Positions 43,101-51,077 of a stretch of 64,000 nt of DNA are shown here, piece by piece. This stretch comes from an uncultured Bacteroidaceae bacterium (GTDB taxonomy: Bacteria > Bacteroidota > Bacteroidia > Bacteroidales > Bacteroidaceae): contig CALUJO010000001.1 in assembly GCA_944320965.1 (NCBI GenBank), forward strand, positions 75,458 through 139,457. Direction: 5' to 3'. A model generated the notes under the pieces. That model searched no databases. It saw only the letters and a list, made by a program, of their open reading frames with translations, and had not been told where the DNA came from. A program made the position numbers and the translations under genes. Positions within the stretch are counted from its first letter, which is position 1, and every line of letters starts with the position of its first letter.

Positions 43101-43920
43101 TGGTTATTATGCTGCTAAGATCTTTGACAGCAATAATAATGTAGTTAAGAACTCAAATACTATACAGATTGAGATAGCAGAAGGTCAGACAGAGGATATA
43201 AGTCTGAACCTTAGCACGTTTGATATGGCTCCAGGAAGGTATGTTTATGTAGTATATCTGACAAACAGTGAGTCTTATCTTATAGGAAAGAAAAAATTTG
43301 ATATTGAGATTAAGGAAGGAACTCCGGTTTCTATTGATGTATCGGATGCCAATCTGTCTGCTACAGAGGTTTCTTTGGGTGATGATTTGGTATGTACTGT
43401 AAAAATAACAAATAATGGAACAGGCAGGTTTGACGGGTATTGTGCTGGTTCATTTGTTAATGAAGATTATATTCAGCAGACTTTTGGAAGAAAAAATGTT
43501 ATAATTGAAGGAGGCGAATCAAGTGATATTGAAATTCCTGTTGTAATTAAAGATGTTGAACCTGGTGTTTATGAGTTCAACTTCCTTTTGGCACATTCAT
43601 TGGATGAGCAATATTACGGATATTATGTTTGTGATGTTACTGTGAAGGATGGTGAGGTTACTGTTGGTGAAATAAGGGAAGTAAATGAACCTGTAGTTTG
43701 TTCAGCCCCGTATGAAGATAATATCCGATTGATAAGTGGAATTGAAATAGACAGAATAAGTGTTTATGACTATAGCGGAAAGACAGTTTACTCTTCAGAT
43801 TTCAATGGCACTTCAGGAGAAATAACAATTCCTGGAGGCAATATACGTAATGGCGTTTATATGATTGAGATTTATGGTACTGATAAATCAAGGTATGTCT
43901 TGAAAACAGTCCGTGAATGA
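40105..43920 (+). CDS. C10 (streptopain-like) cysteine protease with Ig-like repeats and T9SS tail
   Basis: A 1271-residue secreted protease. Signal peptide 1-19; Spi-type propeptide about 20-140 (ADALSIANRFLNERN, FVIVSGDERMPEVLAYSD); C10 catalytic domain about 150-380 with Cys181 in YTGCVATAIASIMKYY, His323 in SGGHAFVLDGY and the HVNWGWGGYCNGYF segment containing the oxyanion-side Trp. One diverged module follows (about 395-515), then six modules of about 110 residues starting near 525, 637, 747, 856, 963 and 1074, resembling CARDB/Ig-like sandwiches. A T9SS sorting domain ends the protein (about 1195-1271). The domain pattern resembles SpeB and interpain, which degrade host proteins. It is a single gene between terminators. 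Confidence 0.9.
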   Translation: MKKLSLILLLTVSFIAVYAQKRSEADALSIANRFLNERNRNVVAMNPVQPERVFVQLETGSVKRSKAQIEEAPAFYIYNKKDEAFVIVSGDERMPEVLAYSDINAFGEGDLPDNVKAWLAYYENAYNALEKGILTEETFSVSKAGMAETVSPLLGNINYNQDAPYNNMCPEYEGEKCYTGCVATAIASIMKYYEYPKQGIGSHSYTTKTYNLNCSFDFGNTTFDWNNMCDTYNGSETNVQKNAVATLMKACGVAMDMDYTTYGSGAYSFMLPTRISQYFGYNPNMIYLERDYYKSSEWISLLKNELNENRPVYYSGSSNSGGHAFVLDGYDKDNLFHVNWGWGGYCNGYFELLTLAPDGAGIGGGTDLDGYRFGQGMVLNFQPQETEQVSYYLSGSYMRSERESVYKGESFKLSIESLFNMHKDQRYEIGILLENDSQTRVLSSVEVDLPSATGWYNFEQNIAIPQDCTDGIYRLYFATKSNGDTEWNKVKILSWNAEYMNVEINGNNCRIYNASDVMSDITADIVSNAELTVGGKGEFTVTIRNNSDKEFYGVLYMLLASEDNTELISILSKEVFQVEGGKYQTANFNVDLKIANEDGSEMDIPAGNYKLLMAYEYGQYFGILENGCDITILGESKIEAVESSLESNKVVVGDDVVLNLTVKAVDGNFDGYYAGFLLSEDQSQTIGNSSVTKINLNRNETKDITISYNTSGLTPGRYIFALGASKDELQGYYLVSGYYFTVLDESETDVKVSLVSLEPSYERGEDATLTARFETIGNGTYSNNLWAAICGVGEEGNLVVLNNTEEQTLEINAGETKNISFTLSTSGLDAGEYHYVVVLGNIIYLDAIITVIGPEYELDFSGLSITDLGVKAGENIGLSGTLKNTGNGDFNGTCTLSIAGETVLSENTVNVFVPANGEYDLSQLCLNTSDILTGTYYLEIVFKDGDEILFRRYEYLTVASGNDVDVYVWSGSLDKYQYSEGDKILFNGQAKAVGTGNYNGYYAAKIFDSNNNVVKNSNTIQIEIAEGQTEDISLNLSTFDMAPGRYVYVVYLTNSESYLIGKKKFDIEIKEGTPVSIDVSDANLSATEVSLGDDLVCTVKITNNGTGRFDGYCAGSFVNEDYIQQTFGRKNVIIEGGESSDIEIPVVIKDVEPGVYEFNFLLAHSLDEQYYGYYVCDVTVKDGEVTVGEIREVNEPVVCSAPYEDNIRLISGIEIDRISVYDYSGKTVYSSDFNGTSGEITIPGGNIRNGVYMIEIYGTDKSRYVLKTVRE

Positions 43921-43942
43921 TTGATTTTATAGTTCTATAAAT

Positions 43943-43973
43943 AAAAAATCCTCCCTTTAAAGGAGGATTTTTT
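43943..43973. terminator. Bidirectional terminator between C10 protease and OMP genes
   Basis: A perfect 12-bp stem AAAAAATCCTCC/GGAGGATTTTTT (43943-43954 with 43962-43973) with a 7-base loop, serving both converging genes. Confidence 0.95.
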
Positions 43974-43996
43974 ATTGTTTATATTTCTGATTGGTA

Positions 43997-44698
43997 TCAG
44001 AATGTATATCCGATTCTTATTGACGGGTCAACATAGAAACCTACGTTGGTAGTGAAACCGTTGTCCTCGAGTGTAGTGCTTACATTGTCATATTTAAACT
44101 TTACATCATCCAGGAATCCTGTTTTTATTCTGAAGCCAAGTTCAGTACCAAGATACAGTCCTCTGTAAATATAAACGTCAAATCCTGCAAGTGCTGTGAT
44201 ATTGAATGATGTATAGGCTCTGTTATCTTTGTTCACATTATCAAATATATCTTCTATCTGACCTGGAATACTAATGTCTCCGCCTACAGCTGCTCCCCTG
44301 AAAGTGTATTCTTTGTCATTGATTTTACCTTTTGTTCTGGCAAATCCTTTTTCAACACCAAGCTGTCCTCCCATATAGAAGTCTATGCGTTTTGCAAGTG
44401 GCAGATGTCTTTCATATCCTATATCAAATTTGAAGTTACCGTTTAATGCGCTTACATCCTTTTCTTTTGCTCTATTATAGTCAAATCCTATTTTTGCACG
44501 TATAGCATCTATATCACTCAAAAAATATTTTACTTTCAGTCCTTCCATGGAAAATGTTGTCCCTGATTGGCTGAATGGATTGAATTGCAGTTCGGTTCCT
44601 ATAGCTCCCTTTGACGGTCTTTTTACCTGATTGTCTTGAGCTTGTGCCGTTGTGAGTGTAACAGCTGCAGCAAGCATTGTAAACATTAATTTTTTCAT
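43997..44698 (-). CDS. Outer membrane beta-barrel protein
   Basis: A 233-residue protein with a signal peptide (about 1-20, ending TTAQA-Q) and alternating amphipathic strands ending in an aromatic C-terminal residue (IRIGYTF), typical of small OmpA/OmpW-type 8-stranded barrels. Strands such as YRGLYLGTELGFRIKTG and VGFYVDPSIRIGYTF are visible. No periplasmic peptidoglycan-binding domain is present. Function unknown. It is transcribed alone, divergent from the metY-like gene. Confidence 0.8.
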   Translation of the reverse strand: MKKLMFTMLAAAVTLTTAQAQDNQVKRPSKGAIGTELQFNPFSQSGTTFSMEGLKVKYFLSDIDAIRAKIGFDYNRAKEKDVSALNGNFKFDIGYERHLPLAKRIDFYMGGQLGVEKGFARTKGKINDKEYTFRGAAVGGDISIPGQIEDIFDNVNKDNRAYTSFNITALAGFDVYIYRGLYLGTELGFRIKTGFLDDVKFKYDNVSTTLEDNGFTTNVGFYVDPSIRIGYTF

Positions 44699-44847
44699 AT
44701 CATTTAGTTTTTGTTATTTGATGACAAATAAACTATTAAAAAGCAAATACTCCAAATTTCGGTAATTATAATTTGCCGTGAAATCTTTAATTATTCTTTT
44801 TGGGTTGTATTTTATGACAAAATGAATATCTTGTAGAATTATTTGCG

Positions 44848-44855
44848 TATTTTTG
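44848..44855 (+). promoter_or_regulatory. Promoter -7 element (TATTTTTG) of the metY-like gene
   Basis: A perfect TAnnTTTG match 18 bases before the ATG at 44874. The downstream glycosyltransferase genes probably share this promoter. Confidence 0.5.
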
Positions 44856-44873
44856 CTTTCAAATATGTGATAT

Positions 44874-46151
44874 ATGGATAAGAAACTTAGTCTGGATACA
44901 ATATGTGTACAAGGTGGATGGAAACCTGGCAAAGGAGAGCCAAGAGTATTACCCATTTATCAGAGTACAACATTCAAATATGATACAAGTGAGCAGATGG
45001 CACGTCTGTTTGATTTGGAAGACAGTGGCTATTTTTATACACGACTTCAGAACCCTACATGCGATGCTGTTGCATCAAAGATTGCTGCACTTGAAGGGGG
45101 CGTTGCATGTATGCTACTTTCTTCCGGACAGGCTGCAAACCTTTATGCAATTATAAATATCTGCGAAGAGGGAAGCCATTTTGTTTGTTCATCAACCATA
45201 TATGGTGGAACATATAATCTGTTTGGTGTTACGTTGAAAAAATTTGGTGTTGATGTTACGTTTGTTGACCCGGATCTTTCGGAAGAGGAACTTGGCAAGG
45301 CTTTCCGTCCCAATACCAAGGCTCTGTTTGGAGAAGTGCTTTCAAATCCGGGTGTTGCGGTTCTTGATATTGAGAAGTTTGCAAGAGTAGCTCATTCCCA
45401 TGGTGTTCCTTTGATTGTAGACAATACTTTTGCTACACCTATAAATTGCCGACCGATAGAGTGGGGGGCGGACATCGTTACACACTCCACAACTAAGTAT
45501 ATGGACGGTCATGCAACTTGTGTAGGCGGAGCAATTGTTGACAGTGGAAACTTTGATTGGGACAAGTATGCGGATAAATTTCCAGGACTTACTACTCCGG
45601 ATGAGTCATATCATGGTATTGTTTATACAAAGGCTTTTGGCAAGCAGGCTTACATAACAAAGGCCACAGCACAGCTGATGCGTGATTTAGGTTCTTCATC
45701 TTCTCCACATAATGCTTTCTTGCTTAATCTCGGACTCGAGACTCTTCATCTTCGTGTTCCACGTCATTGTGAGAATGCACTGAAAGTGGCAGAATGGCTT
45801 GAAGCAAATGACAAGGTTGCTTGGGTTAAGTATCCTGGTCTTAAAAGCAGTCCATATTATGAACTTGCAAAGAAATATATGCCTGGCGGTACTTGCGGGG
45901 TAATTGCTTTCGGTTTGAAAGGTACAAGAGAGGAGGCAATCAGGTTTATGGACAATTTGAAATTTATTTGTATTGTCACACACGTGGCGGATGCTCGTAC
46001 ATGTGTTCTTCATCCTGCCAGTCATACTCATCGTCAGCTTACCGAAGAACAATTGGTTGAAGCTGGAGTTGCCCCTGATTTGATACGTCTTTCAGTTGGA
46101 ATAGAGAATGTTGATGATATAATCAATGATATTGAACAGGCATTGAAGTAA
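44874..46151 (+). CDS. metY: O-acetylhomoserine sulfhydrylase (MetY-like PLP enzyme)
   Basis: A 425-residue PLP enzyme of the Cys/Met metabolism family. The PLP-binding lysine is in VTHSTTKYMDGHA; LSSGQAANLYAI, YGGTYNLF and VDNTFATP are characteristic, and the length of 425 fits O-acetylhomoserine aminocarboxypropyltransferases rather than the shorter (about 380) cystathionine gamma-synthases. It would form homocysteine from O-acetylhomoserine and sulfide. Methionine gamma-lyase activity cannot be excluded. The glycosyltransferase operon begins 25 bases downstream. Confidence 0.85.
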   Translation: MDKKLSLDTICVQGGWKPGKGEPRVLPIYQSTTFKYDTSEQMARLFDLEDSGYFYTRLQNPTCDAVASKIAALEGGVACMLLSSGQAANLYAIINICEEGSHFVCSSTIYGGTYNLFGVTLKKFGVDVTFVDPDLSEEELGKAFRPNTKALFGEVLSNPGVAVLDIEKFARVAHSHGVPLIVDNTFATPINCRPIEWGADIVTHSTTKYMDGHATCVGGAIVDSGNFDWDKYADKFPGLTTPDESYHGIVYTKAFGKQAYITKATAQLMRDLGSSSSPHNAFLLNLGLETLHLRVPRHCENALKVAEWLEANDKVAWVKYPGLKSSPYYELAKKYMPGGTCGVIAFGLKGTREEAIRFMDNLKFICIVTHVADARTCVLHPASHTHRQLTEEQLVEAGVAPDLIRLSVGIENVDDIINDIEQALK

Positions 46152-46176
46152 ATCTGTAATATAACCGGATAACAAA

Positions 46177-47436
46177 ATGAGAGTACTTATTGTAAATACA
46201 ACAGAAAACAGAGGCGGTGCAGCAGTTGCAGCAAGACGCCTTGCCATGGCACTTAAATCTGCCGGAGTTGGAGTTTCTATGCTTGTAAGAGACAAGAGTA
46301 CGGATAAGTTGTTTGTTGTTTCTCTTAAGGAATCTGTTTGGAATATATTAAGGTTCGCCTGGGAACGGATTTGCATTTTGCTGTCCAACGGTTTTAACAA
46401 GAAAGATTTGTTTGCAGTATCCATAGCCAATACGGGAGTTGATATAACTTCTCTCCCAGAGTTTGAGGAGGCAGATATAATTCATCTGCATTGGATAAAT
46501 CAGGGAATGCTTTCTCTTGGCAGTTTGGAAAAGATCTTTCAGTCCGGAAAGCCTGTAGTGTGGACAATGCATGATATGTGGCCTTGTACAGGAATATGTC
46601 ATCATGCACGTATGTGTGAGAACTATACTGCCAAATGTGGAAACTGTCAGTTCATAAGTGACGGAAAGATACGGAAAGACTTGTCTTTCAATATTTACAG
46701 GAAAAAAGAGAAAATATATAAATATGCCGGTTCAGCTGTTTTTGTTGCATGTAGCGAATGGCTTGGGAACAGGGCAAGAAAAAGTTCTCTATTACAGGGC
46801 AAGAAGGTTTGTGTCATTCCAAATCCGATAAATACAAGTATATTCTGCAGAAGAAACAAGCTTGAGATAAGAGAAAGTCTTGGTCTGCCTTCCGAGATGA
46901 AGCTTATACTGTTCGGTTCTGTAAAGATAACAGATAAGCGTAAGGGGATAGATTATATGGTTGAGGCTTGCAATATACTTGCAGAAAAGAATCCGGAATT
47001 GAAAAATAATATTGGTATTGTAGTTCTAGGACAGAACTCTGAAGTCCTTGAAGGAATGCTTCCTTTCAAAGTATTTGCATTGCCTTATGAAACTGAGGAG
47101 ATGAAGATTGCAAACATTTATAATGCCGTTGATGCATTTGCAACCCCTTCGCTTGAAGAAAACCTGCCGAACATGATTATGGAGGCGATGGCATGCGGAA
47201 CTCCCTGTGTAGGATTCAATGTGGGCGGTATACCGGAGATGATAGACCATTTGCATAACGGTTATGTTGCCGAGTATAAATCTGCTGTTGATTTTGCGAA
47301 AGGGCTGAAATATGTCCTGTTTGACAATAATTATACGAACATGTGCGACGCGGCAATAAGAAAGGTTCACGAGTGTTACAGTGAGAAAAGCGTTGCAGAA
47401 AAATATCTTGATATATATAATTCCCTTATAAAATAA
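46177..47436 (+). CDS. Glycosyltransferase family 4-type
   Basis: A 419-residue GT-B glycosyltransferase. N-terminal donor/acceptor domain begins RVLIVNTTENRGGAAVAARRLA; the WTMHDMWPCTGICHHARMC...CGNC segment carries five cysteines and is typical of a Bacteroidetes GT4 subgroup, where it may bind metal. The C-terminal donor site has FATPSLEENLPNMIMEAMACGTPCVGFNVGGIPEM. Cytoplasmic or membrane-associated. First of three consecutive glycosyltransferases (gaps of 7 and 5 bases), which suggests stepwise assembly of one surface oligosaccharide. Confidence 0.87.
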   Translation: MRVLIVNTTENRGGAAVAARRLAMALKSAGVGVSMLVRDKSTDKLFVVSLKESVWNILRFAWERICILLSNGFNKKDLFAVSIANTGVDITSLPEFEEADIIHLHWINQGMLSLGSLEKIFQSGKPVVWTMHDMWPCTGICHHARMCENYTAKCGNCQFISDGKIRKDLSFNIYRKKEKIYKYAGSAVFVACSEWLGNRARKSSLLQGKKVCVIPNPINTSIFCRRNKLEIRESLGLPSEMKLILFGSVKITDKRKGIDYMVEACNILAEKNPELKNNIGIVVLGQNSEVLEGMLPFKVFALPYETEEMKIANIYNAVDAFATPSLEENLPNMIMEAMACGTPCVGFNVGGIPEMIDHLHNGYVAEYKSAVDFAKGLKYVLFDNNYTNMCDAAIRKVHECYSEKSVAEKYLDIYNSLIK

Positions 47437-47443
47437 AATATAA

Positions 47444-48427
47444 ATGAAGCAAAGAATAGATCTGTCTGTAATTTTGATTGTAAGGAATAACTGGGAGCAG
47501 ATAGAAAGGTGTCTGAAATCCGTGTTGAAGCAGCCTGGTCTTGAGCTTGAGCTGATTCTTCTGAATGACGGTTCGGAAGATGGAGCTTCGGCACCTATAA
47601 AGAAGTTTGCCGACAGTTATGAGTCCATAAATCTGTTTGAGCAGAAGTTCAAAGGAATTGTTCAATCCAGAAATAAGGCTATGAGGCAGATTAAGGGGAA
47701 ATATACTCTTTTTATTGAACAGGAACAGGAGCTTCTTCCTTATTCATTGCAGATTGCATATCGTGAAGCAGTGAAAAGAAATGTTGATATATTGCAGATG
47801 CCATATATAAGGATTGAAGATAAAAACGGAAAGAAAAAAGAGACAACTGTAAATGTTCCTTATCTTAAAGAACCGATTACCGGATTGCAATATGCCAGAC
47901 TTACAGCAGCTAAGGGACTGTTTCCAACAGACAGTTATGTTAATCTGATTAATTCCGAATACCTTTCCGATAAGGTCATGCGCTTTGACTACCGTCTGGA
48001 AGATGAATATGATTTTGACTTTTTTGCCAAAGCCGTTATTGGTGCAGGCTCGGTGTTTACATCACGCACGCCTGTATGTATGTCTGTTCCTAGAGATTTA
48101 GCTGATATTACAGCTGATGAAAGTTCTATTAAGTTGTTTAACCAGTCAAGGGAATATATAAGAAGGAACTTCAATGAATATGCCGAGGCAAACTATTTCA
48201 GCAATGAGGCCGTTGAAATGTTGAGATATGTAAGGCATATGAATCTTTTGAAGTATGGAGTTGATAATCTGCAAAAGGCTCTTCCTGAAGAAGACTTTAT
48301 GAAGTGGACAAAGTACATGGTAGAGCATATGTATGATTATTCGGGATGGAAGAACATCAGCCGTATAAGACTGCGCAGAACTTTAAAGAAATATTTGACA
48401 AGTGTATCCGGTGAAGCAAACAAATAA
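47444..48427 (+). CDS. Glycosyltransferase family 2-like, DxD motif replaced
   Basis: A 327-residue GT-A fold protein. The nucleotide-binding start SVILIVRNNWEQIERCLKSVL and LLNDGSEDGA (41-48) are normal GT2 features, as is the acidic LEDEYDFDFFAKAV near the active-site base. At the position of the metal-binding DxD, however, the sequence reads FIEQEQE (90-96). It may be a non-canonical or inactive transferase. The C-terminal 100 residues are helical and basic. It lies in the middle of the three-glycosyltransferase operon, starting 7 bases after the preceding stop. Confidence 0.78.
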   Translation: MKQRIDLSVILIVRNNWEQIERCLKSVLKQPGLELELILLNDGSEDGASAPIKKFADSYESINLFEQKFKGIVQSRNKAMRQIKGKYTLFIEQEQELLPYSLQIAYREAVKRNVDILQMPYIRIEDKNGKKKETTVNVPYLKEPITGLQYARLTAAKGLFPTDSYVNLINSEYLSDKVMRFDYRLEDEYDFDFFAKAVIGAGSVFTSRTPVCMSVPRDLADITADESSIKLFNQSREYIRRNFNEYAEANYFSNEAVEMLRYVRHMNLLKYGVDNLQKALPEEDFMKWTKYMVEHMYDYSGWKNISRIRLRRTLKKYLTSVSGEANK

Positions 48428-48432
48428 AAGGT

Positions 48433-49200
48433 ATGCAGCTACGAATAAATCCTAAATTTTCGATAATTACGGTTACTTACAATGCCGGAAAATATATCGA
48501 AGAAACCATAATGAGTGTCATTACACAGACATATCATAACATAGAATACATCATTGTTGACGGTGCTTCGACCGACAATACAATGGATATTGTAAATAAA
48601 TACAAAGACAGGATAAGCGTTATCGTTTCGGAACCCGACAAAGGGCTTTATGACGCAATGAACAAAGGCATTGACCTTGCAACCGGAGATTATCTCTGTT
48701 TCCTGAATGCAGGTGACAGTCTGCATGAGGATGATACGCTTTTCAGTATGGTCCATAGCATACATGCGCATACGGAAACTTTGCCCGACATACTTTACGG
48801 TGAAACTGAAATTGTTGACGAGGAAGGACATTTCATATCAATGCGCCGCCACAGAGCGCCAGAGCAACTGAACTGGAAAAGTTTCAGGAATGGTATGATG
48901 GTTTGCCACCAGGCGTTTTTCGTTTCAAAGAGAATAGTTTCCCACTATGACCTGCAATACCGTTTTTCATCAGATTTTGACTGGTGCATAAGAATGATGA
49001 AGGTTGCTGGAAAGATTCACAATACCCGGATGACAATCATTGAATACCGCAACGAGGGCATGACTACCCGTAACCATAAAGCATCTCTGATTGAAAGATT
49101 CCGCATTATGTGCAAATACTACGGTTATGTAAGCACTGTTGCTTATCATTTGTGGTTTGTACTCAGACTTATTCTGAATCCCGAAAAGAAAAAGGCATGA
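48433..49200 (+). CDS. Glycosyltransferase family 2
   Basis: A 255-residue GT2 enzyme of the WcaA-like type. SIITVTYNAGKYIEETIMSV, IIVDGASTDNTMDIV and SEPDKGLYDAMNKGI are the classic motifs, and CFLNAGDSL (89-97) replaces the DxD, as is common in this subgroup. HQAFFVSKRI and the SSDFDWCIRMM acidic motif complete the catalytic region. Last gene of the operon; it ends tail-to-tail 3 bases from the M16 peptidase gene, with no visible terminator. Donor and acceptor are not known. Confidence 0.87.
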   Translation: MQLRINPKFSIITVTYNAGKYIEETIMSVITQTYHNIEYIIVDGASTDNTMDIVNKYKDRISVIVSEPDKGLYDAMNKGIDLATGDYLCFLNAGDSLHEDDTLFSMVHSIHAHTETLPDILYGETEIVDEEGHFISMRRHRAPEQLNWKSFRNGMMVCHQAFFVSKRIVSHYDLQYRFSSDFDWCIRMMKVAGKIHNTRMTIIEYRNEGMTTRNHKASLIERFRIMCKYYGYVSTVAYHLWFVLRLILNPEKKKA

Positions 49201-49203
49201 AAT

Positions 49204-50433
49204 TCAGTCTTTCGGGCAATATATAAGTCTTGAAAGCTGCGATTCGGCCAGTTTTTCATTGGCGACTTCAAGAATCATCTCAGGTGTAATGGCTTCAATT
49301 CTTTTGAAAAGCTTTTCGGATGAATTGAATTTTCCGTAGTGCAGAAATGATTTGGCCATGTCAAGGGCACAGTTTTCGTTGTTGTCTGATGCTACCCCTA
49401 TCTGTCCTATAAGCTGTTTCTTTGTGGCGTTCAGCGCCAGGCTGCTCATTTTGATGTCTCTAAGTTTCTTCATCTGTTTCTCTACAATGGCAATACATTT
49501 GCTGCTGTCGTTGTAGTCGGAAGCAAAGTTTATGCAGAATACCCCTGTGTCCTTATATGATGTAAGGCTGGCTTCAACGTTATATACAAGTCCCCTTTTT
49601 TCGCGCATCTCAACATTCAGCCTGCTGTTCATTCCAGGTCCGCCAAGGATATTGTTTATCAGGTAAAGTGTTGTCCTTCTGTCGTCAAAGGCATCGTATC
49701 CGCGCGTTCCAATCATTACGTATGTCTGGTGGATATCACGTTTCTCCGTAACCACTGTAGGGACATATTCGGGTATTGCCATGTTGTTCCTTTCTACTTT
49801 GTGGTCTTCAACATTGCCAAGATATTTTTCGGCCATGCGTGTTATTTTCTTGAAATCTATGTTGCCGTGCACGAACATTACCATGTTTGACGGTGTATAA
49901 TAGCGCAGTGTAAAGTCTTTTGTGCTTTGTTGTGTGAATGATTTCAGTGTTTCGGGTGTACCCAGAATATTCCTTCCAAGCGGGTGCCCGTTAAACAGCA
50001 TATCCTCGAAATCGTCAAAGATAAGTTCTCCCGGCGAATCCTCGTACATGCTTATTTCGTCAAGAATCACTTCCTTTTCCTTTTCAAGTTCCTTTTGCGG
50101 GAAAACCGAGTTGAATACAATGTCGGACATCAGTTCAACCGCCCTCTCAAAATGTTCGGGCAGGAAGGCTGTGTATATGACTGTTTCTTCCTTGTTGGTA
50201 TATGCGTTGAGATCACCTCCCACGTTTTCCATACGGTTCAGAATATGCCACGCTTTTCTTTTCAGGGTACCTTTGAATATGGTATGCTCAACAAAGTGTG
50301 CCATTCCCTGTTCGTTTTCCATTTCGTCTCTTGTTCCCGCAGCAATAGAGAAACCGCAGTAAACAACATTTCCGTAAGATGGAGTGTGTATTATTCTCAA
50401 TCCGTTTGAAAGTGTATGGGTATTGTATGTCAT
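49204..50433 (-). CDS. M16-family zinc metallopeptidase
   Basis: A 409-residue processing-peptidase-like enzyme (mitochondrial processing peptidase beta/PqqL type). The inverted zinc motif HFVEH (His46, Glu49, His50 counted from the chosen start) and the downstream acidic helix (LEKEKEVILDEI) provide the metal ligands; the C-terminal half has the inactive paralogous domain (YNVEASLTSYKDTG). The longer frame to 50667 is rejected because it overlaps the divergent gene and has no homology-like character. MTYNTHTLSNGLRIIHTP is the natural start. No signal peptide, so it is probably cytoplasmic. Confidence 0.92.
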   Translation of the reverse strand: MTYNTHTLSNGLRIIHTPSYGNVVYCGFSIAAGTRDEMENEQGMAHFVEHTIFKGTLKRKAWHILNRMENVGGDLNAYTNKEETVIYTAFLPEHFERAVELMSDIVFNSVFPQKELEKEKEVILDEISMYEDSPGELIFDDFEDMLFNGHPLGRNILGTPETLKSFTQQSTKDFTLRYYTPSNMVMFVHGNIDFKKITRMAEKYLGNVEDHKVERNNMAIPEYVPTVVTEKRDIHQTYVMIGTRGYDAFDDRRTTLYLINNILGGPGMNSRLNVEMREKRGLVYNVEASLTSYKDTGVFCINFASDYNDSSKCIAIVEKQMKKLRDIKMSSLALNATKKQLIGQIGVASDNNENCALDMAKSFLHYGKFNSSEKLFKRIEAITPEMILEVANEKLAESQLSRLIYCPKD

Positions 50434-50460
50434 TTTTAGGCTATAATGGTTATGGACTTG

Positions 50461-50468
50461 CAAAAATA
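50461..50468 (-). promoter_or_regulatory. Promoter -7 element (TATTTTTG) of the M16 peptidase gene
   Basis: A perfect TAnnTTTG on the minus strand, 27 bases before the ATG at 50433. It also argues against the longer reading frame. Confidence 0.5.
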
Positions 50469-50540
50469 CAACAAAAGTTATTGTAGTTTGTTGGAAAAAG
50501 CAGATATTTGCAGTCATTAAGGTTTGTAATATATAATTAA

Positions 50541-51077
50541 ATGTATAAAATAGGAGTTTTCTGTTCTGCTTGCGAGAATATAAATCCACATTATTTTGAG
50601 GAAGCAAAACGACTTGGAGAATGGATAGGAAGCAACGGTCACAGTCTGGTTTATGGCGGTGCGGCACTTGGACTTATGGAATGTGTTGCGCGTGCGGTAA
50701 AGGAGAGTGGCGGAAAGGTTATTGGTGTTGTTCCCGAAAAGCTTGAAGAGAAAAACAAGGTAAGCAGTCTGATTGATGAGATTTACAACACAGTTAATCT
50801 GAGCGACCGTAAGGACAAGATGGAAGAATTATCTGACTTTATGATTGCCCTTCCGGGTGGAGTTGGTACATTGGATGAAATTTTTCATGTGATAGCTGCC
50901 GGTTCCATAGGTTATCATGACAAGAAAATTATTTTTTACAATATAGACGGATTTTATAATAAACTAATTTCAGTTCTTGAAGATTTGCAGAAAGGAGGAT
51001 TCCTAAGGCATTCGCCGGAGAAATATTATCTTGTGGCAAACAATCTTGATGAACTTAAATCTTTGATAAAACTATGA
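50541..51077 (+). CDS. LOG family protein (cytokinin riboside 5'-monophosphate phosphoribohydrolase type)
   Basis: A 178-residue Rossmann-like protein. SLVYGGAALGLMECVARA (35-52) and the signature PGGVGTLDEIF (105-115) define the LOG/TIGR00730 family, which hydrolyses the ribose-base bond of nucleoside monophosphates; bacterial members often act as nucleotide phosphoribohydrolases. The old lysine decarboxylase label is wrong for this family. Its stop overlaps the start of the SIS gene by 4 bases (ATGA), so they are translationally coupled. Confidence 0.9.
   Translation: MYKIGVFCSACENINPHYFEEAKRLGEWIGSNGHSLVYGGAALGLMECVARAVKESGGKVIGVVPEKLEEKNKVSSLIDEIYNTVNLSDRKDKMEELSDFMIALPGGVGTLDEIFHVIAAGSIGYHDKKIIFYNIDGFYNKLISVLEDLQKGGFLRHSPEKYYLVANNLDELKSLIKL

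Noticed and set aside
50434..50667. Upstream extension of the M16 peptidase frame
   Set aside because: It runs through the -7 element and into the LOG gene start region; the conserved family start is at 50433.
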